DNA of 6,548 bases from Sphingomonadales bacterium. GTDB lineage: Bacteria > Pseudomonadota > Alphaproteobacteria > Sphingomonadales > Sphingomonadaceae. The notes beneath the pieces are model-generated. The model saw nothing but the letters and a program-made list of their open reading frames with translations, searched no databases and was not told the origin of the DNA. The stretch's first letter is position 1; each line of letters begins with the position of its first letter. A program made the translations under genes and the position numbers. The stretch is taken from assembly GCA_027489295.1 (NCBI GenBank), contig JAIYAA010000031.1, positions 1 to 6,548 on the forward strand, read 5' to 3'. This document shows, one piece after another, positions 1-5,313 of this stretch.

Positions 1-681
1 CGTCAGATAATCGCCGCCGACGCCGTGGAACAGGAACACCGCCCAGCCGCCGCCCTGCTCGACCTCGCGGACATAGGCGATCATCTTTTCCGCCGTCGCC
101 CCCTCGCCGAAGCCGCGCGCGGGGACATGCATCGGATCGGCCCTGGCTACGTTCGCGCGGGCATCCGCGGGCGTGTCGACCACCCCGCGCACATAGGTGA
201 CAAGGTTCGCCTTGCGGAGATCCTCCAGATAGTCGGTGCCCCCGGCCAGGCTCTGCCCGCACGGCGTCGCCAGGCCGTGGCGCGACTTGCCGTCCAGCGC
301 GTGGAGCAGCACATTCTGCTGGGCGATCTCGCGCAACATGCTCGCCGGCGTATAAGCCTCGCTGACATAGCGCGGATCGGCCGGGTAGCTCGCCTTGCTG
401 CAGGGGTGGAAGATCGTGTGGTTGGCCAGCTCGTGGCCGCCCGCTGCCACCTTGCGCCAGCGCTCCACCTGCCCCTCCGCCACATTGGCGAGGAAGAAGG
501 TGCCTTTGAACCCGACCGCATCGAGTTCAGGCACGACATGATCGAGCTGCGAGGTCAGCGCATCATCATAGGTGAGCACCACCGCCGCCTTGGCGCCGTT
601 CGGCCACTGGGTCTGCGCCGCCGCCGGCACGCTCGCCACCATCGCGCATAGCGCTGCGGCGCAAAGGAACATCGCTCGCAT
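1..681 (-). CDS. Secreted polysaccharide deacetylase (NodB-homology) family protein, 3' end outside window
   Basis: The visible 227 residues run in frame off the left edge, so the C-terminus is missing. Residues 1-22 look like a Sec signal peptide (hydrophobic core, VPAAA before Q23), so the enzyme should act in the periplasm or be secreted. The NodB-homology core follows: TYDDA at 37-41 supplies the Asp pair (D39, D40), and GGHELANHTIFHP at 81-93 supplies the metal-binding histidines H88 and H92. ATPCG at 138-142 occupies the motif-3 position and FLFHGVGGDYLT at 216-227 contains the late histidine H219. The family hydrolyses N- or O-acetyl groups on polysaccharides with a divalent metal; the substrate here is unknown. 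Motif 3 lacks the usual arginine (RxPxG), as in some atypical members. The start at 681 is chosen because AGGAGGGG lies just upstream; a second Met at 672 is less well placed. The gene stands downstream of the desaturase terminator, so it probably has its own promoter. Confidence 0.88.
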   Translation of the reverse strand, partial: MRAMFLCAAALCAMVASVPAAAQTQWPNGAKAAVVLTYDDALTSQLDHVVPELDAVGFKGTFFLANVAEGQVERWRKVAAGGHELANHTIFHPCSKASYPADPRYVSEAYTPASMLREIAQQNVLLHALDGKSRHGLATPCGQSLAGGTDYLEDLRKANLVTYVRGVVDTPADARANVARADPMHVPARGFGEGATAEKMIAYVREVEQGGGWAVFLFHGVGGDYLT

Positions 682-706
682 CAACCCCTCCTCTTCCTTT
701 GGTGCC

Positions 707-734
707 AGCGTAGCGTCCACGGGGTGGGAGGCAA
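707..734 (-). promoter_or_regulatory. Weak candidate promoter for the deacetylase
   Basis: On the minus strand TTGCCT (734-729) is followed after 16 bases by TACGCT (712-707), about 25 bases before the deacetylase start. The match to the housekeeping consensus is only partial. The main argument is position: a strong terminator upstream (747-789) means a promoter must lie in roughly this 65-base gap. Confidence 0.22.
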
Positions 735-746
735 GGTAGCGGTATC

Positions 747-789
747 AAAAAGCAAAAGGGCCGGTGCACCACGGGGTGCCCGGCCCTTT
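747..789 (-). terminator. Intrinsic terminator of the desaturase gene
   Basis: Starting 20 bases after the desaturase stop, the minus strand holds a perfect 10-bp outer stem (AAAGGGCCGG at 789-780 against CCGGCCCTTT at 764-755). An inner 5-bp stem GCACC/GGTGC is separated from it by a one-base bulge at 765 and closed by a four-base loop (774-771). The descending arm runs straight into a T-rich tract (TTTTGCTTTTT, about 757-747). This is the textbook Rho-independent layout and isolates the desaturase from the deacetylase downstream. Confidence 0.88.
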
Positions 790-809
790 CGATGATTTGT
801 GTGCAGAGA

Positions 810-1928
810 TCAGCGTTGCCGCATCGTGCCCTGCGCCAGCTTCACCACCAGCCCGGAGAGCGTGGGGTAGTTGGCCTTGTGGTAGGACGAGCTGGGGTCG
901 AGTGCCGCCACCAGCCGGCGATGCGCCTCGCCCAGCGAATGATAGGGCACGGCCGGCAGCAGATGGTGCAGCGCGTGGTAGCGCAGGCCCACCGGCGCCC
1001 ACAGATAGGGCAGGAAGCCCGGCTCCGGCACGTTGACGCTGTCGAGATACTGCGCGGTCACGGTCAGCGGCTCGCCCTCGTTCTCCCACAGATGCGCGAC
1101 CAGCGTGCGGACCTGGTTGATCACCGCCGAGGCGGCGACGATGCCGATATAGGCAAGGAACGCGCGCAGCGGCAGGATGCCGGCCACGGTGATGCCGATC
1201 AGCGTGATCGCGAACACGCTCGCGCCGAGTTCCTGCCAGAACCACTGGCGACGAAAGTCCCCCTCCGGCGCGCGACGCTCGAACGCCGGGTTGATCTGCA
1301 GGCCCGAGTAGCGCGCGACGACCAGCCGGCGCAGCTTCGGAAACAGCAGCGACAGCGGCCCGAGCACCGCGAAGCGCAGCAGCAGCCCGATCGGCATCAG
1401 CACCGAGACGAGCAGGAACAGCGGCAGCGTCCACGGCTTCATCCGGGCGAGCGGCAGATATTCGGGATCCTGATCCGTGCCATAGCGCGTGCGGGCATGG
1501 TGGATGGTGTGAATGCCCTCGTACATGAACGACGGCAGCAGCAGCGGAATGCCGACCGCGATGTTCCACCCCAGGCGGAAACCCGGCAGCAGCGAATGCT
1601 TGAGGTGCGTGATCTCGTGGATGAACAGTTCGGCGCGATAGAGCGCGAACACCGCGATCACCGCGCCGAGCACCGCCACCCAGGGCGAGGGTGCGAACAT
1701 CGCCGTCGCCATGCCGGCATAGCCGACGCTTGCCGAGAGCAGACAGTCGCTCCAGTAGAGCGCCTTGTTGGGCGTGTGCAGGTCGCGGGTCAGCTCCGCG
1801 GCGGCGCGCAGCATCGCGCGGTCGTCCGGAACACCCGAGAGCCGGATGCGCGCGATCGTTGCCGACACATCGGCGTCCGGCGCGTCCGGAAGATCGAAGG
1901 CTAGCGTTTGGGTCATGGGTTCTGCCAT
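810..1928 (-). CDS. Integral-membrane fatty acid desaturase (di-iron, three histidine boxes)
   Basis: This 372-residue membrane protein belongs to the fatty-acid desaturase / hydroxylase superfamily, whose di-iron centre activates O2 to desaturate or hydroxylate an acyl chain. All three histidine boxes are present: HEITHLKH (H104, H108, H111), HTIHH (H140, H143, H144) and HALHH (H318, H321, H322). About 60 mostly soluble residues precede hydrophobic stretches near 63-78, 83-100, 122-138, 167-187, 233-253 and 256-272. Box 2 follows the second membrane hairpin and box 3 lies on the C-terminal cytoplasmic side, as the family requires. The frame stays open to ATG 1958, but I prefer ATG 1928: it has AAGG just upstream, and a possible promoter lies between the two. 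ATG 1916 is also possible. The gene is monocistronic (strong terminator at 747-789) and divergent from the acyltransferase at 2068. The substrate (phospholipid acyl chain, sphingoid base or carotenoid-like lipid) cannot be read from sequence. Confidence 0.9.
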   Translation of the reverse strand: MAEPMTQTLAFDLPDAPDADVSATIARIRLSGVPDDRAMLRAAAELTRDLHTPNKALYWSDCLLSASVGYAGMATAMFAPSPWVAVLGAVIAVFALYRAELFIHEITHLKHSLLPGFRLGWNIAVGIPLLLPSFMYEGIHTIHHARTRYGTDQDPEYLPLARMKPWTLPLFLLVSVLMPIGLLLRFAVLGPLSLLFPKLRRLVVARYSGLQINPAFERRAPEGDFRRQWFWQELGASVFAITLIGITVAGILPLRAFLAYIGIVAASAVINQVRTLVAHLWENEGEPLTVTAQYLDSVNVPEPGFLPYLWAPVGLRYHALHHLLPAVPYHSLGEAHRRLVAALDPSSSYHKANYPTLSGLVVKLAQGTMRQR

Positions 1929-1943
1929 TGGCCTTAGATAGTG

Positions 1944-1972
1944 GCTATACGGTGGCATTACAGGGCGACCAA
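1944..1972 (-). promoter_or_regulatory. Candidate promoter of the desaturase
   Basis: On the minus strand TTGGTC (1972-1967) and TATAGC (1949-1944) are separated by exactly 17 bases. Transcription would start near 1938, only about 10 bases before ATG 1928 and 22 before ATG 1916. The -35 match is weak and the -10 match moderate. If correct, it excludes the longer reading from 1958. Confidence 0.33.
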
Positions 1973-2067
1973 AGGGCCAGTGCGCTGCGCTGCACGCCTC
2001 CCGCTTGACAGGCGCGCTTCAACGCAAGACTGCATTGCGCCGTATCAAGAATTTCTGGGGAACCATC

Positions 2068-3225
2068 GTGGCTAGTGCCGATCTCAAGGTCCGGCCCGTT
2101 TCGGGCAAGGCCGATACCAAAGCGTTCATCGAGCTTGCCTATCGTCTGAACGGCGACGATCCGCACTGGGTACCGCCCCTGCGCGACGAAGTGGCAAGCA
2201 CGATCAGCCCGAAGAAAAACGGCTGGTTCAGCCATGCCGAGGCACAGCTGTTCCTCGCGGAGCGCGCCGGCAAGGTGGTCGGCCGCATCTCCGCGCATAT
2301 CGACACGCTGGCGCTGCAGATGCCGACCGAGCAGGGCTTCGGCCCGGGCACCGGCTTCTGGGGACTGTTCGAGGCGGAAGACGCCGAGGTCGCCGCCGCG
2401 GTGATCGCGCAGGCGGAGGACTGGCTGCGCGCCAAGGGCATGACCAAGGCGCTCGGCCCGGTCAGCCTGTCGATCTGGGAAGAGCCCGGCCTGCTGGTGA
2501 AGGGCCATGACCATTCGCCAACGGTGCTGATGGGCCACCACCCGGCGCGCTACCAGGGCTGGATCGAGGCGCTGGGCTATGGGCCGGCCAAGAAGCTGGT
2601 CACCTATGAAGTCGACATCAGCAACCCGTTTCCGTCGATCGTGCAGCGCATCGTCGCGGCCGGCGAGAAGAACGCGCGCATCCGCATTCGCGAGGTCGAC
2701 AAGTCGAAATTCGCCGAGGAAGCGGCGATCATCCTCGCCATCCTCAACGATGCCTGGTCGGACAACTGGGGCTTCGTGCCGCTCACCCAGCCCGAGGTGG
2801 ACGATGTCGGCAAGAAGCTGAAGCCGCTGGTGTTCAACGAACTCATCCGCATCGCCGAATATGACGGCGAGCCGGTGGCGTTCATGGTCACCCTGCCCGA
2901 CCTCAACGAGCCGCTGAAGCCGCTGAAGGGCTCGCTGTTGCCGTTCGGCTGGGCGAAGCTGCTGCTGTGGTTGCGCCGCCCCAAGGCACGGACGATGCGG
3001 GTGCCGCTGATGGGCGTGGTGAAGCGCCTGCAGAGCTCGCGCATGGCGAGCCAGCTGGCCTTCATGATGATCGAGTATATCCGCCGCGCGTCGGTCGCCA
3101 ATTACGGCGCGAGCCGGGGCGAGATCGGCTGGATCCTGGAAGACAACCAGGGGATGGTGGCGATCGCCGATGCGATCGAGAGCAAGATCAACCGCGAATA
3201 TCTGATCTACCAGAAGGCGCTCTGA
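2068..3225 (+). CDS. GNAT-fold acyltransferase of the YghO / BcerS-like family
   Basis: The 385-residue soluble protein shows the hallmarks of the YghO / BcerS-like family of double-GNAT-like proteins. These are an N-terminal DPHWVPPLRDE block (31-41), FLAERAGKVVGRISA (62-76), the GPVSLSIWEEPGLLVKGHD segment (130-148), HHPARY (157-162) with EALGY (167-171), and the C-terminal GEIGWILEDNQGM (351-363) ending in REYLIYQKAL. Caulobacter ceramide synthase, which N-acylates the sphingoid base with acyl-CoA, is to my knowledge a member, but so are many uncharacterised proteins, so substrate and reaction are open. I choose GTG 2068 because GGGGAA lies at 2057-2062 and the conserved start follows; the frame is open from TTG 2005, but those residues are unlike the family. 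No signal peptide or clear membrane segment is seen, though 290-304 is hydrophobic. The gene is divergent from the desaturase and convergent with the small gene ending at 3275. Confidence 0.82.
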   Translation: MASADLKVRPVSGKADTKAFIELAYRLNGDDPHWVPPLRDEVASTISPKKNGWFSHAEAQLFLAERAGKVVGRISAHIDTLALQMPTEQGFGPGTGFWGLFEAEDAEVAAAVIAQAEDWLRAKGMTKALGPVSLSIWEEPGLLVKGHDHSPTVLMGHHPARYQGWIEALGYGPAKKLVTYEVDISNPFPSIVQRIVAAGEKNARIRIREVDKSKFAEEAAIILAILNDAWSDNWGFVPLTQPEVDDVGKKLKPLVFNELIRIAEYDGEPVAFMVTLPDLNEPLKPLKGSLLPFGWAKLLLWLRRPKARTMRVPLMGVVKRLQSSRMASQLAFMMIEYIRRASVANYGASRGEIGWILEDNQGMVAIADAIESKINREYLIYQKAL

Positions 3226-3233
3226 TCGGGCGG

Positions 3234-3264
3234 GCGGCAGCGGGTGAGGATCGCCCGCTGCCGC
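3234..3264. terminator. Hairpin between convergent genes, possible bidirectional terminator
   Basis: A perfect 11-bp inverted repeat (GCGGCAGCGGG at 3234-3244, CCCGCTGCCGC at 3254-3264) with a 9-base loop begins 9 bases after the acyltransferase stop and lies 10 bases beyond the stop of the converging gene. Neither strand has a T-run after it, so it is not a canonical intrinsic terminator. Position between convergent genes favours termination or 3'-end protection for both transcripts. Confidence 0.55.
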
Positions 3265-3274
3265 ATGCGCCGGG

Positions 3275-3547
3275 TCAACGGTCGGTCAGCGGATCGATGC
3301 CCGTGGTCTTGATCCACTCGGCGCGCGTCTTGCACTCGCGCGGACGCGGGATGCGCGAACCGGTGACCGTGTAGCCATCGACGCAGATCAGCACCGGTCG
3401 CGCGCCGGACTGGCCCGGGACTTCCTGCTTCTTTTCCTTGTCCGAGGCGGGCGTGGTGGCGCTGGCGGGGACTGCGCTGCCGGCAATCAGCGCGCAGGCG
3501 CCGATCAGGATGGCGCCGATGCGGGCGTTGCGAACGAACTGGGTCAT
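3275..3547 (-). CDS. Small secreted two-cysteine protein, paralogue A
   Basis: Ninety residues, function unknown. Residues 1-30 form a signal peptide with a basic start and a hydrophobic core 10-26; ASA before T31 suits signal peptidase I. LIGAC at 14-18 also resembles a lipobox, so a lipoprotein with C18 as first residue is an alternative. A charged linker (31-50, rich in K and E) precedes the only strongly patterned part: C55 and C72 are 16 residues apart, with TGSRIPRP at 62-69, CKTRAEWI at 72-79 and GIDP at 83-86. This tail is shared with the neighbouring protein at 3643-3918. The two cysteines could form a disulfide in the periplasm. The start is well fixed by AGGAG at 3558-3554, six bases before ATG. 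It ends facing the acyltransferase gene. Confidence 0.8.
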   Translation of the reverse strand: MTQFVRNARIGAILIGACALIAGSAVPASATTPASDKEKKQEVPGQSGARPVLICVDGYTVTGSRIPRPRECKTRAEWIKTTGIDPLTDR

Positions 3548-3559
3548 GTCTCACTCCTG

Positions 3560-3593
3560 AAAAACGGGCGTGCGGGGACGCTCCACCGCACGC
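3560..3593 (-). terminator. Terminator-like hairpin with T-run between the two small secreted genes
   Basis: On the minus strand an 8-bp perfect stem (GCGTGCGG at 3593-3586, CCGCACGC at 3575-3568) with a 10-base loop is followed by CCG and five Ts (3564-3560). It lies 50 bases after the stop of paralogue B and its T-run ends one base before the AGGAG of paralogue A. It may terminate the B transcript, wholly or in part. No separate promoter for A is evident in the 95-base gap, so partial read-through or attenuation is possible. Confidence 0.6.
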
Positions 3594-3642
3594 GATGCCG
3601 TGGTTGTTCTGGTTCTTGCGATGTCGGTCGGTGTCGGGGAGA

Positions 3643-3918
3643 TCAGTACTCGCCGAAGGGGTCAGCGCCTTCGCGGATCCAGGTCTCGCGGGTCTTGCAC
3701 TGCTTGGTCTTCTTGCCGGTATCGACGGACTTGCGCTCGACGCACCATACCAGGCCGCGGGCGGTACGATTGAGGGTGCGGAAGTCCTTCTTCATCGCGA
3801 CGGGGGTCGGCTCGGGATCGGGCGCGGCATGGGCCGGCGCGGCGGCGGCGAGCGTGGTCGCGAGCAGCGCGGCGGCGGGGATCAGGCGGAAAATCTTCGC
3901 GGTACGATACGTGGTCAT
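3643..3918 (-). CDS. Small secreted two-cysteine protein, paralogue B
   Basis: Ninety-one residues, function unknown. The N-terminus has basic residues (R5, K8, R11), an alanine/leucine-rich core (13-27) and AHA before A32, a clear signal peptidase I substrate, so the mature protein of about 60 residues should be periplasmic or secreted. A proline-rich stretch (33-39) precedes a basic segment with C59 and C74, then CKTRETWI (74-81) and GADPFGEY (84-91). The last 18 or so residues align without gaps to paralogue A (CKTRxxWI...G-x-DP); the first cysteine is two residues closer. ATG 3918 is fixed by AGGAG six bases upstream, nearly the same leader as paralogue A. It is the first gene of the pair, behind the 220-base gap at 3919-4138. 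Confidence 0.8.
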   Translation of the reverse strand: MTTYRTAKIFRLIPAAALLATTLAAAAPAHAAPDPEPTPVAMKKDFRTLNRTARGLVWCVERKSVDTGKKTKQCKTRETWIREGADPFGEY

Positions 3919-4060
3919 GTCAGGCTCCTGTGCTTACGAGGTCCGACGTTCCTTCGTTTTCGCCGGTGCCTTGTTCTTTGCAGGTGCCGTGCCAGTTTTA
4001 TGGATGCTTTCTTTTCAAACACTTAGACAGTTTCATTGAAGTGTCATAGCGCCACAACAC

Positions 4061-4093
4061 GGCAATTCGCACCAACAGTTGGTGAAAATTGCC
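4061..4093. repeat. 33-base nested palindrome in the gap upstream of paralogue B
   Basis: Inner arms CACCAAC (4070-4076) and GTTGGTG (4078-4084) surround a single base. Outer arms GGCAATT (4061-4067) and AATTGCC (4087-4093) are also perfect, with two unpaired bases between the layers on each side. No T-run follows on either strand, which argues against an intrinsic terminator. It could be a protein-binding operator or an RNA stem-loop. It sits about 145 bases upstream of the paralogue B start and 46 bases past the xth stop. Confidence 0.7.
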
Positions 4094-4106
4094 GGAGTGG
4101 ATACCA

Positions 4107-4149
4107 AATAATAAAGGGAGAATAGGGGCGCTGCGCGATCAGCGCAGCG
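4107..4149 (-). terminator. Probable terminator of xth, with the stop codon in the loop
   Basis: On the minus strand CGCTGCGC (4149-4142) pairs with GCGCAGCG (4136-4129) around a five-base loop TGATC that contains the xth stop codon (4141-4139). The stem is followed by CCCC and then a pyrimidine-rich stretch with TTTATTATTT (about 4116-4107). The T-rich part is offset from the stem, so strength is uncertain. Confidence 0.48.
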
Positions 4150-4909
4150 TCACCCAGGTCGGCGCATGATCGCTGGCCTTTTCGCGGCCGCGATAGTCCT
4201 TGTCGACGCCCGCGCCGGTGAAGCGGTCGGCGGCCTGCGGGCTGAGCAGCAGATGGTCGATGCGAAAGCCCGCGTCACGCTGCCAGGCGCCCGCCTGATA
4301 GTCCCAGAAGGTCCATACGCCGCCCTTGGGGAAGCGGGTGCGCAGCGCATCGGTCCAGCCCTGGGCGAGCAGCTTGCGGTAGCGCTCACGCGATTCGGGC
4401 TGCATCAGCGCGTCCTCGGCCATCGCACGGACCGAGAAGGTGTCGTCGTCGTTCGGGATGACGTTGAAGTCGCCCGCCAGGATCGCCGGCCGCTCCTCGG
4501 CGAGCAGTTGTGCCGCGCGATCATAGAGCCGGTCCATCCAGCGCAGCTTGTAGTCGAACTTCGGGCCGGGCTGCGGGTTGCCGTTGGGCAGATACAGCCC
4601 GCCGATGATCAGGTCGCCCACCTCCGCTTCGATATAGCGGCTGTGTGCGTCCTCGGGATCGCCCGCGAGGCCGCGCTGGCGCTCGATCGGCTGCTGCCCC
4701 TTGGCGAGGATGGCGACGCCGTTGAAGCCCTTCTGGCCGTGCCACACCGCGCCGTACCCGGCCGCCTCGATCGCGGCGACGGGCAGCGTTTCGTCGGAGC
4801 TTTTCAACTCCTGCAGGCAGACGATGTCCGGCTGCTGTTCGGTGAGATATTCGACCAGGCGCTCGAGGCGGGCCTTGATGCCGTTGACGTTGTAGCTGAC
4901 GATTTTCAA
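4139..4909 (-). CDS. xth: Exodeoxyribonuclease III (class II AP endonuclease)
   Basis: Cytoplasmic base-excision-repair nuclease of 256 residues, close to the usual length of about 260. It cleaves DNA 5' of abasic sites and removes 3'-blocking groups. The endonuclease/exonuclease/phosphatase fold motifs are complete: N7 in SYNVNGIKAR (5-14), the metal ligand E34 in LQELK, Y106 in GLYLPNGNP, D147 and N149 in GDFNVIP, D218 in RIDH, and the D247-H248 pair in SDHAPTW near the end. E34 has the same number as in the E. coli enzyme. The frame is open further upstream, but that part overlaps erpA and reads unlike the family; the conserved start falls on TTG 4909, ten bases after the erpA stop. No convincing Shine-Dalgarno sequence precedes it, so translational coupling to erpA is likely. 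It appears to be the last gene of an M23-erpA-xth unit. Confidence 0.94.
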   Translation of the reverse strand: MKIVSYNVNGIKARLERLVEYLTEQQPDIVCLQELKSSDETLPVAAIEAAGYGAVWHGQKGFNGVAILAKGQQPIERQRGLAGDPEDAHSRYIEAEVGDLIIGGLYLPNGNPQPGPKFDYKLRWMDRLYDRAAQLLAEERPAILAGDFNVIPNDDDTFSVRAMAEDALMQPESRERYRKLLAQGWTDALRTRFPKGGVWTFWDYQAGAWQRDAGFRIDHLLLSPQAADRFTGAGVDKDYRGREKASDHAPTWVTLR

Positions 4910-4919
4910 CGGGCTGCGC

Positions 4920-5264
4920 TCAGATCGAGAAGCTGGTGCCGCAGCCGCACCCGGATGCCGCATTGGGATTGGTGACCGCGAAATGCGCGCCGCCCAGATT
5001 GTCGATGAAATCCACCTGCGCACCACGCACCAGATCGAGGCTGACCGGATCGACCACCAGTCGCACGCCGTCGACTTCAGCGACGCTGTCGTCCGCTTCC
5101 ACCGCTTCGGCCATCCCGAAGCGATACTGGAAGCCCGAACAGCCGCCGCCTTCTACCGAAAGCCGCAGGATCGCGGGCTTGGCCTGTTTGGCGGCGATCA
5201 CGGCGACGCGCGCCGCAGCGGCGGGCGTCAGCGCGATGGTGGACTGGTCAAGGGTGGTCGTCAT
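4920..5264 (-). CDS. erpA: Iron-sulfur cluster insertion protein ErpA (A-type carrier)
   Basis: A 114-residue HesB/IscA-family carrier that takes Fe-S clusters from the assembly scaffold and inserts them into apo-enzymes in the cytoplasm. The three cluster-ligand cysteines are present: C42 in EGGGCSGFQY (38-47), and C106 and C108 in the terminal SGCGCGTSFSI. NPNAASGCGCG and the length favour ErpA over IscA or SufA, though that split is not certain by eye. ATG 5264 is chosen because the family begins a few residues before LTPAAAARV; a TTG at 5300 would add 12 unlikely residues. There is no good ribosome binding site, and a small GC hairpin abuts the ATG. It lies 49 bases behind the M23 gene and 10 bases ahead of xth. 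Confidence 0.92.
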   Translation of the reverse strand: MTTTLDQSTIALTPAAAARVAVIAAKQAKPAILRLSVEGGGCSGFQYRFGMAEAVEADDSVAEVDGVRLVVDPVSLDLVRGAQVDFIDNLGGAHFAVTNPNAASGCGCGTSFSI

Positions 5265-5313
5265 AGGCGCCGAGATAATGCGCCGGCGCCCGTCCGGCAA
5301 TGCAAGGAAGAGA

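Noticed and set aside
25..651. Plus-strand open frame of 208 codons opposite the deacetylase
   Set aside because: Arg/His/Ala-rich with no motif, while the minus strand reads a complete signal peptide and NodB motifs.
792..1904. Plus-strand open frame of 370 codons opposite the desaturase
   Set aside because: Low-complexity Arg/Gln/His-rich product, antisense to a protein with three histidine boxes in the correct places. It is a codon-bias shadow.
810..1958. Longer start of the desaturase at ATG 1958
   Set aside because: No Shine-Dalgarno is visible there, and a 17-base-spaced promoter candidate lies downstream of it. ATG 1928 has AAGG upstream.
2005..2010. Perfect TTGACA hexamer upstream of the acyltransferase
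   Set aside because: It looks like a -35 box, but no acceptable -10 hexamer lies 15-19 bases downstream (GACTGC at 17). It may still be part of the real promoter, but the sequence alone does not support a call.
3998..4036. Minus-strand 12-residue open frame (MKLSKCLKRKHP) upstream of paralogue B, possible leader peptide
   Set aside because: No ribosome binding site, and frames this short occur by chance in an AT-richer gap.
4139..5026. Longer reading of the exonuclease III gene starting at 5026
   Set aside because: The extra 39 residues overlap the erpA coding region, do not resemble the family, and the conserved N-terminus begins exactly at TTG 4909.
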